Source: Brachionus manjavacas (lineage: Eukaryota > Rotifera > Eurotatoria > Ploima > Brachionidae). Taken from it: 64,000 nt of DNA. The stretch spans positions 5,766,001 through 5,830,000 of the forward strand of contig JAHQIY010000002.1 of the NCBI GenBank assembly GCA_019054805.1, read 5' to 3'. The notes beneath the pieces were generated by a model. It ran no database searches. It worked only from the letters and a program-made list of their open reading frames with translations, and was not told where the DNA came from. This document shows, piece by piece, positions 48,442 to 60,234 of this stretch. Position numbers and translations under genes: made by a program. Position 1 is the first letter of the stretch, and every line of letters begins with the position of its first letter.

Positions 48442-49250
48442 TCATTGATATAATTTTGTGTTCAATTGTAGATCAATCGGTTGTTCGGTATAGAAGATAC
48501 GTTGATTTATTTCGGATGATGCTTGATCGAGCGACCAATTCTTGGCTAAATAGCGGCTAACTATTAAAAATTTGGATAAGGATAACCGTTTTCTAAGTGT
48601 ATTTTTATCCTTGATTACTTTATTAGTTGCTTCAAAAACATTATTATGTGATGGACTATATTTTAAATCTAAATAACCAGCCATCTAAAGTGTGAATCCA
48701 TTCTTTTTGAAGATAACTTACAAAATCTTGGTATTTTTTCCATTTCTTAAAAAACAAATAAAGGAATTGCTTTCTGAAATATATCTCTAAATGCAGAAAT
48801 CAACAATATTCGAATATTTTTTAATTGATTCTTTGTCATTGAATCATCGGAAATTAATACGTTAGATTCAAATTTCGCTTGATTAATTAATTTCAACTCT
48901 TATGATGTTCAATCAAAAATGAATTTGAAACCATTTGCTTGTTCACACTGATATTCCGATTCATCATTTTTATTAAAATAATTGCTTTTACACCTAATTT
49001 CAAGTTCTGCAAGACTTAATATTTTCTTTCCATATTTTTCTTTTCGAAACTTTCAAAGAAAGCCTAACGATATCAACTTTTACGGAACTTTTATATTTTG
49101 TTCCTTCAGTAGCTCTAAGATAGCATAAGGTTTGATATTATGCTATTTTAGGTTAAAAAATTCAACAATTTTAGCTTTTACTTCGTTCAACATATTTTTT
49201 TCACTATTTTCTTAATGTGTTTGCTAATTGACTTATTCATAAACATTAAA
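48442..49250 (-). mobile_element. Decayed Mutator-like transposase fragment
   Basis: On the minus strand the best-preserved frame (48684-48442) has SPSHNNVFEATNKVIKDKNT followed by LRKRLSLSKFLIVSRYLAKN. This matches the C-terminal NNAxExTNRVIK segment of MULE-type transposases. Upstream (to ~49250) fragments such as CYLRATEGTKYKSSVKVDIV occur in shifting frames. Stops and shifts throughout mean it is dead. It differs in sequence from the FLYWCH element at 51.2-53.3 kb, so a second MULE lineage is implied. Confidence 0.6.
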
Positions 49251-49504
49251 CTTGACAACTTGAGACTGTCGCTCACATAATGCAAATGTTATTTTTTTCA
49301 CATTTTTTTTACCAAAATTTATAATATAATTAATAATAAAATCTATATTATAATATAATTAATAATTTACATCGATTATAAACTTTTTGACCATCAGTAC
49401 AAGAATTTTTGTACTATTTGGCCCAAACTGTTGAATCTATTGATTGAAGAACTTCTCTGTTTTTTCATGACTTTTCTTTAATAAATAATAAAACCGAATT
49501 GTTT

Positions 49505-52500
49505 TTTTTTGTCTAATTTTTCGACATCATTGGGCTCCTTCAGAATTAATTAAAAAAAAATCAAAATCAAAATAAAAAAATAAAATTTAAAGTTAATAAT
49601 ATGAGATATAACAAAATCAAAATAAAGTAAATAAGCTAAATAAAAATGAAAGCTGAGGAGACATAGATTGTTACATGTGGCAAATGTTTCAAAGTTTTGA
49701 GACAATTTGAGATTGTTAGTAATTTAATTTTACTAAAAGATTCATGACGCACGATGTTGGAGGGAGTATCATATTTTAACTTAAGGATATATCTTAGTGC
49801 TGTTTTCTGAACTGATTGTAGTTTTCTGATATTATTTTCTGAAAATGAATTCAAGCAAGGAAAAGAATAGTCTAAAATCGATCCGACTAAAGATTTATAT
49901 AAATTTCTTAGTGTGTTTTGAGTGAGACCCCATTTTTATATTTGACAGTATCTTAATAATATTTAGCCTTTTGTTGCAGCGTTCTTTAATTTTTTCGTCT
50001 ACTAGTATATTAAAGTTTAACTTAGAATCAAATTTAATACCAAGAAACTTGATTTATTTTCGGCTCACTATTCTGTTTCCATAGATTTTTAAGTTTAGAT
50101 TATCACCCTCTTTTTTGTACCTAGAAAAGACTACTGAACACGACTTTTCAACTGATATCTTCATTTTCCATTTAATAAGCCATTGTTCTACTTCGTTGGT
50201 GTATTTATTTATCTTATTTTCTAGGTTCGCCTTTTTGTTATAAATGAAGAATGCAACTAGATCATCTGCGAAAAGCAGAGAGTATTCGTTATTTGTTTTG
50301 TTTCTTTTGGGGATGTTATTAATATATATACTAATTAAAAGAAGACTAATAACTGAGCCTTGAGAAATACCTGCATTTATTTGATATTCGTCGCTCAAGT
50401 GGTCATTCACATTTTTCTTTAATGTCCTACTATCTTAAAAGGATCATGTCCAGTTAGTCAAGTAATGAGGTGGATTCATTTTAATCAATTTAAAAAGTAA
50501 ACCTTCATTCCAAACCCTATCAAAGGCCTTAGAAATATCAAAAAGGATACAAACTCTTTTTTTTTTTATTAAATGATTCCACAATTTTTTGAATCAAAAA
50601 GAAAGGATTATCTAATGTTCACTGGCGTTTCCTTTATCACGATTGTTCCTGGATAAGGAGTAAATTATGTCCCAAAAAATTGTATAATCTTGAAAAAACT
50701 ATTATTAAATCTGAATTTGGACTAAAAATTGAAGAAAAGAGTTCTCCGAAGCATTTTCCCTTTTCTTCATTAGTTTTTAATTCCTTGACCTTTGAAATCA
50801 AATTTGGGATTAAATTAGATCCTTTTTATGTCCTAAATTTATTTATTTTATTACAAAAAGTTCTACTTGTTAGTGGGTTTTCTCCCATCTTCTTGATAAA
50901 ATCAAACCAATTTTGATTCAAGAATTTTTTTGAAGAGGCCTTAAACTCAAATTTTAGTTGATCATATTTTTTCTTGAGCTTTTGACAGCGAGTTTTTTGG
51001 AAGTTTCTTCTTACTTTCCTGCGTTCTTTTATCAGAATAACAATGTTCGAGGGATGACTAGTTTTTGAAATTTTTAAAGATAGATAAGGAATGCTTTTAT
51101 GAGAAGCAGAAATGATTTTTTCTGTAATTTTATCATTTAGTTGATCTGGGAATCTATTAGATATGATTAAAAATATTTGGGAAAAAATTATGCGAAAATA
51201 TTTTCATTTTAAGTGAACAAAGATTAAGAGAATGATTTATGAGAATTTTAAGTTGTGGGAAAATTTTTTTTATTTATTAGTCAATTTTATTTATATATTT
51301 GTAGTAGTCAATTAAACAATTTTTTATTCTTAAGTGTTAGTAGAAATTCAATGTTTTATTTTTTTCAGTCTCTGAATCATCTGAAAGAATCTCTTATTTT
51401 GGTTTGTTATCAAAAATTTGAATTAACTTATCCAGAAAATTAAGCGTAGAAATATTTGTGTAAGTCTTTAGATGTGCCTTGATTCTCTCATCTTTTAGCC
51501 TATCTTTCTTACATCTTTCAAAAAATTTTCTAGCTTTTATCTCATCAAACAATTGCTCAGTTAAACTTTGCTCTTTATGCAAGTGTTTAAATAATTTATT
51601 AAAATTTGGATGACTTTCGATGTCCTGTGCTAAACATCGAAATTTGTGCCAGGCCTCAATATTATTGTTAGTTCTGGGTAAATCTTTCTAATTAGAATTC
51701 TTTTGTGAACATTCCAATATTTAATTGGATAAAATGGTACAGCCCGCTTGCTAGCATCATTGTCTAATGGCTTACCAATGTAAAACAGTTCAAAATAATC
51801 TAATAAAAAACCAAATTCATCAGGTGAAATTATTTTAATTAAATAAAAACCATCGATAACATCTTGCAAAGGAACGAAAGCCAAAAATTATTTTCTGAAT
51901 CTATTATCTGTCCGACTTTTATAAGCAGTTACAAGACCATTAGATTGAACATGTTTTTATAAATTTGAGACCAGATGAAACCAACAACCACTAATATTTG
52001 TTCTTTTATTACATTTTTCAATGAATTTAAGATTCCTTCTTCAAAGTCGCAAATCAAATTTTCCGGTTCATTGTCTACTTTGGATTTAATAAATTCAAAT
52101 AATCTTGTATAAATTTTTTCAGTTTTATCAGCCAAAAATGCATAAAGAACCGGCAGATTTCGCTATTTAACTAAATCATTAATTGTAGATAATTGACTAA
52201 ACTAAGATGGGCTAATATCAAATGTTCCATCTATGCACCACAACTTAGATAAATTTAAAAAATTGAGATTTCCATCTGTTGCTAATATAATTAGCCGGTC
52301 AGGATCATTTTCACCACTATCAAATAGAACAAACAAACAAACATAGAACGAACATGCTTATTTCCATTCTATTTTTTGGGTTTGACTTTGACAGACCATT
52401 TTGACGTATTCTTACCCTACTTATTTGTTGGGTAAGGTTTTCTTTTGATGCAATAAAATGAGTTGATGAACGAGGCAAATTAGATAAGGCATCGTTAATT

Positions 52501-54600
52501 ATAGTAGGTGGATTTTCAATTGTCTGCTTACTACGTTCTTTTATTTTGTTTATCGATTTCTTGATGATCATCTGAATCATGATTATGAACTTTTTTAGTC
52601 AATATTAGTGGTTTACCATCCAAGTCTGTGTGTAAGCGCTGTTTACAATGTTTCTTGCCTTTTTTAAAACTTTCATAATTACAGCGCCAATAAATTTTAT
52701 TTTTATGCTTTTTTTCAAAAATGTATTGATAGTCATCAAAAATTAATAATGCTTTATCGTTGGTTGTTTTAGAAAAAAATATTTTTTGATCAGATTAAAA
52801 ATTTTTATTATTGTCAACAACACTTTCTTCATCACTAGAATTTACTAAATCATTAATATTATAAACAGCTTTATTAACGTCATCAGCATCATTAATCCCA
52901 TCTGAATCACTTGAGAAATAGTTAACAATTAATTTCCAAAGACTCCAAGTTCAAACAGTAGCAAGGTATTATGGGCATTTTGTACGACAATTCCAAATTT
53001 TCATCATGAAATGTTAGTTTGGTAAGCATTTCTTCATGGTCTTCCTAGTTCTGCTCGCCATATTTTTTTGTCGGCAAAAATCTGGGAACATTTCTATTAA
53101 TTAGTCGGATTGGGGAATGAGTTTGTTCATTTATCATCTTTTTCTTTAAAGCGGACAAATTCATTAAAGTTAAAAATTTTATTATATATTATAATTCATA
53201 TAATTTATTTCTAATAACTTAATTCGCATACATATTCAATAGTTTTTCTCATAAAACATTTTCGCATAAACTTTTCGACAAAAAAATTGCCTTATTCTCA
53301 TAAAATTTTTCTCATATGTAATATAGTGCCGTTGATTTATAGTGACGGAACTTTCAGGGATAATAACTATTTGAGAATTTAAGATCTCACTAAAAAATTG
53401 TCAGTTCGCTTTCTTATAGTTAAATTTTTTAGCTTTTGATTTATTTTGTAATTGATAGCCCATAGAAATTGATGCTTCGATTGGGAAATGGTCACTAGTC
53501 ATGTCTTGACTATTTAAGACATTAAAGTCGGTAATTTTGCCAATTAATGAAGATGAAGCCAAAAATAAGATCAAGAATTTCAAAGTAATTCTTATTAAAA
53601 AAATTGAAATTAGGGCGCTTATCATTGATTACTGAAAAGTTTAACTCATTGATTGTTCTTTCCAACATTATAGCGTATTCATTTTCCCCTACGCAGCCTA
53701 TTTGCTTTATTCTAGCGTTTAGATCACAACCTTAGAAGTAGTTTATGCATTTTTTATTAACTGTTTTAAAAAGCTCAAAGTTCAGAAGCACATTGGGTGG
53801 ATTATAAAAACTAAATACAACTAATTCTTTCCTAAATTTAGTTTTATACAAAGGAGTTTGGAATTGAATTTATCATAAGAAAAATCTTGTATTCATCTTG
53901 TAATCAATTCCTTCTTTAATTAAAATAGCTTCTCCTCCTCCATACTTGTTGCATGGTTTTGTTAAGAACTGATAGTTGGGAAATTCAAGATAAAAATTTG
54001 CCTTACTCAAATCGATCTTTAAATCATTGAGCAAAATAATGTCGGGACATTTTTGAGATAAAAAAATTTCCTAAGAGATGAACCCTACTAGGTAAGTGAA
54101 GACAGTTCCAGTGTGTAATTACTAACTTGTTATTAGAGGAAAGAAAGATTTTTCATCATTGTTTGTTTGAGTTTGACTGTTTTTGTATAAAATCGCTGTT
54201 GTTTTCATCTGAATTGGGTCCAATATTATTGTCTTGAATTACGCCATTAAGTTCATTGTTTTTCTTACGATTAGCTTGATATTTTAGTTTTTTCGATTCA
54301 GCTGTTTGTGAATTTTCGGATTTTGCCATTGATTTGCTTACTTGTTTGAACATTGGTTACAAGGTCTTTTGATGACTTTGATTGATCCCTTAATTTTTCG
54401 AAATTTGAGCAGTTTATTTGTTCAGAATCTTAATTAAGATTAACTGATTGAACTGGATTATGCATACTTTTTTGACTGGACTGTGACGACAAAAGAGATT
54501 CCTCATTTCTTGACTCGTTATTTGGAAACTGTGGAGTTTTGGTTATCATGTCCAACATGTTCGTTTCTATTTAAAATTTCTTCTTCTTTTTCTTGAATGA
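49505..54600 (-). mobile_element. Non-LTR retrotransposon (endonuclease + RT), split by a DNA transposon
   Basis: Reading down the minus strand: a short Asn/Lys-rich frame (54353-54156) that may be the end of ORF1. Next is an AP-type endonuclease (CPDIILLNDLKIDL, KYGGGEAILIKEG, GCDLNARIKQIGC, SDHFPIE) at ~54150-53400. After the 2.1 kb insertion come the linker (RRKVRRNFQKTR, NQNWFDFIKKMGENPL) at ~51130-50850 and the RT (ISQGSVISLLLISIYINNIP, SLLFADDLVAFF, WLIKWKMKI) at 50410-50050. The thumb (NSFSENNIRKLQSVQKTALR) and a 3' end near 49505 (TTGGGCTCCTTCAGAATTAA, the hairpin tail reversed) finish it. Stops and frameshifts are frequent. RT text is close to the LINE at 28.7 kb. Clade: CR1/Jockey-like. 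Confidence 0.88.
51177..53330 (-). mobile_element. FLYWCH zinc-finger Mutator-like element (MULE) inside the LINE
   Basis: Minus strand, from high to low: a FLYWCH-type zinc finger at ~52745-52560 (IYWRCNYESFKKGKKHCKQR then VHNHDSDDH, giving C..C..H.H). The MULE DDE core follows: LWCIDGTF with the first Asp at ~52235, LPVLYAFLADKTEKIY, ICDFEEGILNSLKN with the second Asp at ~52050, and the VVGFIWSQIYKN segment. The C-terminal IEAWHKFRCLAQDIESHPNF and KEQSLTEQLFDEIK lie at ~51650-51500. Both flanks have TATGCGAAAAT-type words in inverted orientation (51190 and ~53265), candidate terminal repeats. In-frame stops show it is inactive. It is younger than the LINE it splits. Confidence 0.85.
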
Positions 54601-55004
54601 TAATCAATTCACTCTTATTTTTATTTTATCGATTAATTTTATAACTAAAAGCCACCCTTCATTTCTTCTTTCAGGTTTTAATTAATCATTTTTATCAAAC
54701 AACCTAGCGCTCTTGTTTTTTATTCTAGCACTTTGATCTTTTATAAAACAGTATTAATTTTAACACTTAGCATTTCAAATAAATTACCTAGCATTTTTAA
54801 TTTTTACCAAGCATTTTTAATTTTATTCACAGAATTTAAATGTATGCTATATTTTTACATATAATTTATTTAGATAAAACAATTGAAATTTCTGACTTCG
54901 AATTTCAAAGCTGCTTATTATTTTCATTCAAATCAGTTTGATTCTAAACACAATTAAATATCAAAACATTAGCTTAAGTACATTTTTATAATCCCTCTGA
55001 AGAA
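54601..55004. other. Noncoding DNA upstream of the LINE
   Basis: A/T-rich with several AGCATTTTTAATTTT-like direct repeats (54770-54830). No gene. Confidence 0.4.
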
Positions 55005-55300
55005 TAATAATTGACCCTATTCTATCCTAGTGGATAATGGGGAGGCGCTCATCTCCTATCCAAGTACCTTTTTGGGCAACGGCTCCGATCTGACACAGAG
55101 GCTGCTGCATCGAGTTGATCATCTACACCGAAATTATTACCCAGTCGAAACTGGTCCCCCTATTTTTATGATGAAAGAGGTTAAAGCACTCGCCACGTAT
55201 TGCAGAGATATTTTGAAGATTTTTTTACCCTCAGCGGGTTTTGAACCCTCGATCCTCTGCTTGCATGACTAACACACAAACCATTCGCCTATACGGGCTC
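55005..55300 (-). mobile_element. Full-length tRNA-derived SINE, reverse orientation
   Basis: The reverse complement matches the copy at 42693-42988 along its whole length: head AGCCCGTATAGGCGAATGG, B box GGGTTCAAAACCCGC, ATCTCTGCAATACGTGGCGA, the 20 bases CCAGTTTCGACTGGGTAATA, core GATGATCAACTCGATGCAGC and tail CCACTAGGATAGAATAGGGT. The A box (TATAGGCGAATGG) is better preserved than in the other copy. No clear target duplication was found. The 80-residue frame across it is incidental. Confidence 0.92.
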
Positions 55301-56204
55301 AAAAGAACACTGTGATTTATTTTTATGTAAAAACTTAACTGCGAGTGCTGCATTAAATAATGTATAATGAGATCTAGTCAATTTGGTGGAAAACTTTTCA
55401 CCCTTCAATTAATTGCTACTTAAAATTAAGTGAACAATTTTCAAATTTATAGTTATAAAATATAATTTAAAATTTGATGTTTTTGGTATTAAAAAAAATG
55501 TAATTCACCATTTGATTGTTATGTGTAAATTTCTTGATTTTTAACTTAAAGATTTTAAAATAATTTGTCCCAAATATGAACGTCTATGATTTTCGTGCTC
55601 ATCTTTGCCAGAAAATTAAAAATGGGTAAAAAGTTTCTCAACTAACCGATTAGACTCCGTCAAGATTGTATTTCGGGTTGTGTGACTGCAATATTAAATC
55701 AAAGGAACGATAAATCTTAATTTGATAAATTGAATAGTCTTTTCGCTATAATTTATTAATAAATTTTTCATTTTCAAAATTAAAAATTTACATTTTTAAA
55801 ATTAACGTCAGTCGAAATTTAGCTTCCTAAAAAAACTAAAAAATTTTATATCATATTAAAAAAGATATATATTTTTAACACAGCTATTTAAATTTGATAT
55901 CTTAATAATTATTGCATTAAGTTACGAATCGCGAAACGCAGTATATAATTTTTTAGGAAATCTCTTGAAAAATTTAAAGAAATCATTTTTTTAAATAATT
56001 TGCTAAAAAAGAGAACTAAAATTTTGATACATTCTCACTGGGCTTTCTAGTGATTGAGATATTTTTAAAGATTTACATTTATCACTTATATTATTAGTGA
56101 AAAGCTTTGGTAATATTTTAAATAAATTTATTTTTGAAAAATTTCAAAACAATTAATAAAAATATTTTTTTTATCATTATTAGTCATTGCTCGGAGCATT
56201 TTTA
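55301..56204. other. Noncoding 3' flank of THUMPD1
   Basis: A/T-rich sequence. No supported gene or repeat on either strand. Confidence 0.4.
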
Positions 56205-57076
56205 TTAATTATTTTCTTTTTTAGTATCTTGAGTTTCGTTTTTAGCACAACTACTTTTCTCAATTTTGTTAAATTTTGCACCCATTTCAATAAGATTGTA
56301 TTTTTTGTTTTCAAAATATTTATCAACAAAACTGATGTAACACAAATTACATATCACATTTATAATTATTACATAATCAGGATTATCAAAGTCTACTTTA
56401 TTTTGTTTATTTTTTGACTGCATATAACCACCGACCATTGTAAATACTTGATCTCTTGATAAAACATTATTATTTGATGTTTTAAAGACACAACAATATT
56501 TAAAGGGTTTTGGTTCAGCTTCAGTTTCAGAGCTAGACTTTATGGGGTCAAGCTCATCAAGCGTAGAAATGAGACAAATTTCAAGATCTTCCAAATACGA
56601 CTTGCACGTATTTAATACAGGCAAAAAGCGCTGCACATATCGGCCTATTGATTTTTTTGTTTTTTCTACATGCTTTTAATTATTTTAAATAAAAAAATTT
56701 AAACAACTAATTATTTTACTCCAAAAATGGATCCAACCACTTGATTTGGATCAAGGTCTGGTTGATTTATGAAAATAGTGTATTTGGCACCAGGGTCCAA
56801 AATGCTCATTTTTTTGTCCAAAGTATGCAGCGAATTAAGCTCCTCTTGAAGTTGCTTTTCAATGTCATCGCTTTTGTCCGCTGATTGCGCTTCCGTTTCA
56901 CTTGAGAATTGCTGAATCAGCTTTCTGGCCTCGTTAATCAAAAAGGTAAATTTACAATTGTAAGTTATCAAAAAGCCTTTCATGTTTGGGCCCAATTGGA
57001 CTTTTTCATCGAACATATACTTTGATTTTTTATTCGATTTTTGTGAATTGGCATAATATTTTCGTTTGTTTCCCAT
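56205..57076 (-). CDS. THUMPD1: THUMPD1 (Tan1-type tRNA acetylation adaptor), 2 exons
   Basis: Minus-strand exons 57076-56720 and 56672-56205 join in phase (intron 47 bp) to 274 residues. The N-terminus is basic (NKRKYYANSQKSNKKSKY), followed by GPNMKGFLITYN and an acidic/Gln segment. Then DPGAKYTIFINQPDLDPNQV leads into the THUMP domain. At the join FG-HVEKTKKSIGRYVQRFLP is created, and CKSYLEDLE, YCCVFKTSNNNVLSRDQVF, KVDFDNPDYVIIINVICNLC and KYNLIEMG follow the family. THUMPD1 (yeast Tan1) binds tRNA and works with NAT10/Kre33 to make N4-acetylcytidine at tRNA position 12, in the nucleus/nucleolus. It is shorter than human (353) mainly at the C-terminal tail. It lies 292 bp downstream of ALYREF copy 2 on the same strand. 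Confidence 0.93.
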
Positions 57077-57368
57077 CTTTGAAAAGTATTATCTATTTTT
57101 AGACAATTTGAGAACATATTGGAAAAAAATTAATGCTTGTTGAACAGCACAAGTGATTTGGCTTTGGAAAAAATAAAACAAACCATTTTAATATTTAAAA
57201 TATTTATTACACTTGGCTTTTTTGACCAAAAGAGACGAGTTTTTTTATTAAAATGAAAATTAATTTTTTTTACAAAAAATAATAGACAAAACAATAATAG
57301 CAAAAAAAAATTTTTTGCTATCTTAATAGTTTTACAAAATTTCAAATCTTCAGAATGATGATCAAGTT

Positions 57369-58249
57369 TTAATCAGTCTGCATTTTAGCATTGTGAGCAT
57401 CTAGTTCCGCGTCCAGATCAGCTGCAGACTTGATAGATTTGGGTTCACGGTTAGGGCCTCTTCGTGCTCCACCGCGACCTCCTCGCCTTCCACCATTATT
57501 TCCCAGGCTTCTTCTGCCTCCACTACGGTTACCCGTTGCACTCAATGAGGTCGTCAGCTGAATATTCATGGGACGGCCTTTGAATTAAAAAATATAACTA
57601 AAATTTTGCAAACTTTTTATAAATTTAAATCTACCATCTAAACTAACTCCATTGTAGTGTGTCAAAGCTCTGATAGCGTCTGACTTTCGCTCAAAAAGGA
57701 CATCAGCTGTTCCAAGCGAGCGTCCAGTGCGGTCATAATGGACCGCCGCTCTACGAATCTTGCCAAATTCGGCAAAAAGACCCTATAATCAACTATAATA
57801 AATACCAAGTAGTTTTAAATCAAATTTTAGTAATCAATACCTGAATATCACTGTCAGTGACACCGAAATCAAGGTTTGAGATAACAAGCTTGGCTTGTCC
57901 TGTTCCGATTGTGCCAGCGCTATTTGAACGCTTGAATCGAGATGATTCCTGATACAAGTCATGGGTCCATTTTCCATTTATTGACTGAAAATAGATACAT
58001 TCAAATTTTGATTAGACGAATAGAAGTTTAGATCTCAATCGAAACAAAATCTGTAAATAATAGTAAATGACATACCGCGTTTGCTTTGTTGGGTGATAGA
58101 CCACCGCCAGATCTTCTTTTTTGAATTGCACCAACTGGTGCGCCATTTGGACGCCCTGACGCGTTAAAACGTCCACCACCACGACGGCCACCACCGCGTC
58201 TTCCACCAATTTTTTTCTCTTTAGCATACTCGTCCAAACTTTTGTCCAT
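57369..58249 (-). CDS. ALYREF: ALYREF/REF mRNA export adaptor, copy 2 (4 exons)
   Basis: Minus-strand exons 58249-58076, 57984-57841, 57782-57635 and 57577-57369 give 224 residues. N-terminal UAP56-binding motif [20 protein letters not shown] is followed by Arg/Gly repeats. The RRM runs [53 protein letters not shown] and [16 protein letters not shown] second, rich RGG segment ([13 protein letters not shown]) precedes the C-terminal motif [19 protein letters not shown]. Intron positions and phases (0, 0, 1) equal those of copy 1, and exons 1 and 3 have the same lengths (174 and 148 nt). The two therefore come from a DNA-level duplication, not retroposition. Copy 2 keeps fuller RGG boxes and looks like the canonical gene. 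Introns are 91, 58 and 57 bp. Confidence 0.95.
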
Positions 58250-58660
58250 TATCTATTAAAAATTTACTGTAAAAAATTTCCAAGTGTATGATTCGAATTT
58301 ACAATTTGATTCTAAATTTACTATTTCTTATCTAAAATATTTTGAAATATCAAATATCATAGCATAGGGGAAAAAATTGCTTAGTTTTCAAAAATGGCTC
58401 CAAATTAATTTTAGATCCTCTAGATGAAAATTTTTCATAAATTTATATAAGAAAAAAAGCACTAAGAACGTGTGCTTATTGAAAAGTAATTACATGCATG
58501 CAAATTTCAAGTTTCATTAAATCTTGTTGAAATTTTACAGCAGGAGCTTATCAAATATTACAAATGAGAAATTTTTAATTTAAGAAATTCTATAATAATG
58601 TGGCATATTTAATGTAACAAAGACAGAAATAAAATTTTCGTTTGTCATCGAAAATTATTT
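58250..58660. other. 5' flank of ALYREF copy 2
   Basis: A/T-rich, probably containing the promoter and 5' UTR of the minus-strand gene. No motif identified. Confidence 0.4.
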
Positions 58661-58664
58661 TTTT

Positions 58665-59022
58665 TCAATTTTGCTAAATGATGGTATATCTGATTCAAGT
58701 TGGTTATGTCTAAGAAATTTAAAAATTTACAGACAGAAACACTACAGAATTCTCTTAGATGAGCTAAATATTTCTTCTTTTTTTCCTGAACAATTAAAGA
58801 TTTTAAAATTGTGTAACCTGTATTTTTTAACTTTGTTTTTCAAAATATCTAATTTTAATTTTTTTCTATTTTGACTTTTTTTTATTTTTTCTATATTTTT
58901 ACTTATTTTTATTTGATCTTATTTATAACTTTTTTTTACTTTAATTTTTTTTTTATTCTGAAGGAGCATTAGGTCAGTACAGAAAGCAAACAATTAAAAT
59001 AAATAAAAATAATAATAATTGA
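58665..59022 (+). mobile_element. LINE 3' end fragment with hairpin tail
   Basis: Encodes a short C-terminal piece (SDSSWLCLRNLKIYRQKHYR then ILLDELNISSFFPEQLKIL) and ends in TTCTGAAGGAGCATTAGGTC AGTACAGAAAGC-type tail and an AATAATAATAATT run at 59008-59022. The ILLDEL segment recurs in reverse at 59940-60030. Confidence 0.75.
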
Positions 59023-59099
59023 CAATAAGTGAAATTAACTTATCAATTATTGCAAATTGTGACGACATGATCATTCTAGCCACAATAGCTAAACACTGA

Positions 59100-59710
59100 A
59101 ACTTTATTGAGTAGATGTGGAGAATTTGCGAATATGTGCAAAATTGAGTCCAATTCGAAAAAGTCAGCGTACATGGTTATTTCAGACAAGAAAAACTTTT
59201 CAACTTCTTTTTTGATAAATGGTGTTAATATACATCTAGTCCGTAGCATTATCTATATAGGTCTATCAATAGGACGACATGAATTTGTTTACAATTTTTT
59301 TCGACGAAAAGTGGAGAAAGGTTATAAAGAATTTTTATGCGCTTATTGGTATCGACTGTAAACAAAATAATGAGTCCAGAGTTGATTGTCTTTCTATACA
59401 AACAGTATGAATATGGCAATTGCTGGACAGTCTCAATTTTGGCAAAAAAAAAACTAGAAGAAATAGATGTTAGACAAAATTTATTTATCAAAAGAGGCAT
59501 AGGCATTAAAAATTTTCAAAGAAGTATTTCTCTGAATCAAGCTCTTGGGATTGAAAGTTTTAAAAAAATTTATTGTAATCACAAATTATTCTTTTGAAGT
59601 CAAATTATAAACAATGAAACATTCAAGAACGTCTTTTTATATCTAAGAAAATACTACAATAAGTTTGACAAGCAAGACATTTTGTAAGCTTTTGGACTTT
59701 GTAGATAAAA
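59100..59710 (+). mobile_element. LINE RT C-terminal fragment
   Basis: Plus-strand pieces CGEFANMCKIESNSKKSAYM, VRSIIYIGLSIGRHEF, then in other frames SPELIVFLYKQYEYG and LEEIDVRQNLFIKRGIGIKN, then LNQALGIESFKKIYCNHKLF. These are in the order of a non-LTR RT palm end, thumb and C-terminal region. Three or more frameshifts. Confidence 0.75.
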
Positions 59711-59879
59711 AGATTTTTAAAGATTGGCTTATTTATTTATTTATTAATGAATTAACCTACTATAAAGAAAAGTAAAAATTAAAAAATTAAAAATAAAAAA
59801 AAAATAGAAAAATTTATTTAAAAATTAATAAAATTAAAAGAAAAGAAAAACTAATTAAAGAAGAAAAAAAGCCCGATTT

Positions 59880-60035
59880 TGAAAGTTAGAAGGCAAGAGA
59901 ACTTGGACCAAAATTTTTGAATTTATTTTATTTCTAATTAGCTCATCTAAGAGAATTCTGTAATGTTTAAATTTTAAATTTCTAAGACATAACCAACTTG
60001 AAACAGATATTCCCAAAATATTCTTTAAGTTGGTA
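59880..60035 (-). repeat. LINE C-terminal fragment, inverted relative to 58.7 kb
   Basis: On the minus strand TTCAAGTTGGTTATGTCTTA, then TTACAGAATTCTCTTAGATG and AGCTAA match 58694-58770 on the plus strand with few changes, encoding the same SSWLCLRNLK...HYRILLDEL text. The two copies form an inverted repeat with about 1.1 kb between them. Confidence 0.75.
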
Positions 60036-60234
60036 TATATTTACTGTAATTTTTGAGGGTTCAATTTTAAAGTACTTAGAAATAAGTAACAAGTCGGAGG
60101 AAAAGGATTAATTAGAAGAAGGATCATTTAGCATAGATTTTATAATTTTCAATATGAGATAATTATTTATTTATTTGATAAAATTAACCTCCTAAGAAGA
60201 AGTAATTCACATACCTAAGTAGCACTATCAGCAC

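Noticed and set aside
55030-55272. 80-residue open frame
   Set aside because: Lies wholly inside a reverse-oriented SINE; the similar frames at 2629-2868 and 24566-24748 also come from this repeat.
57130-57345. 71-residue minus-strand frame between ALYREF copy 2 and THUMPD1
   Set aside because: Low-complexity Phe/Lys composition typical of A/T-rich UTR, with no features.
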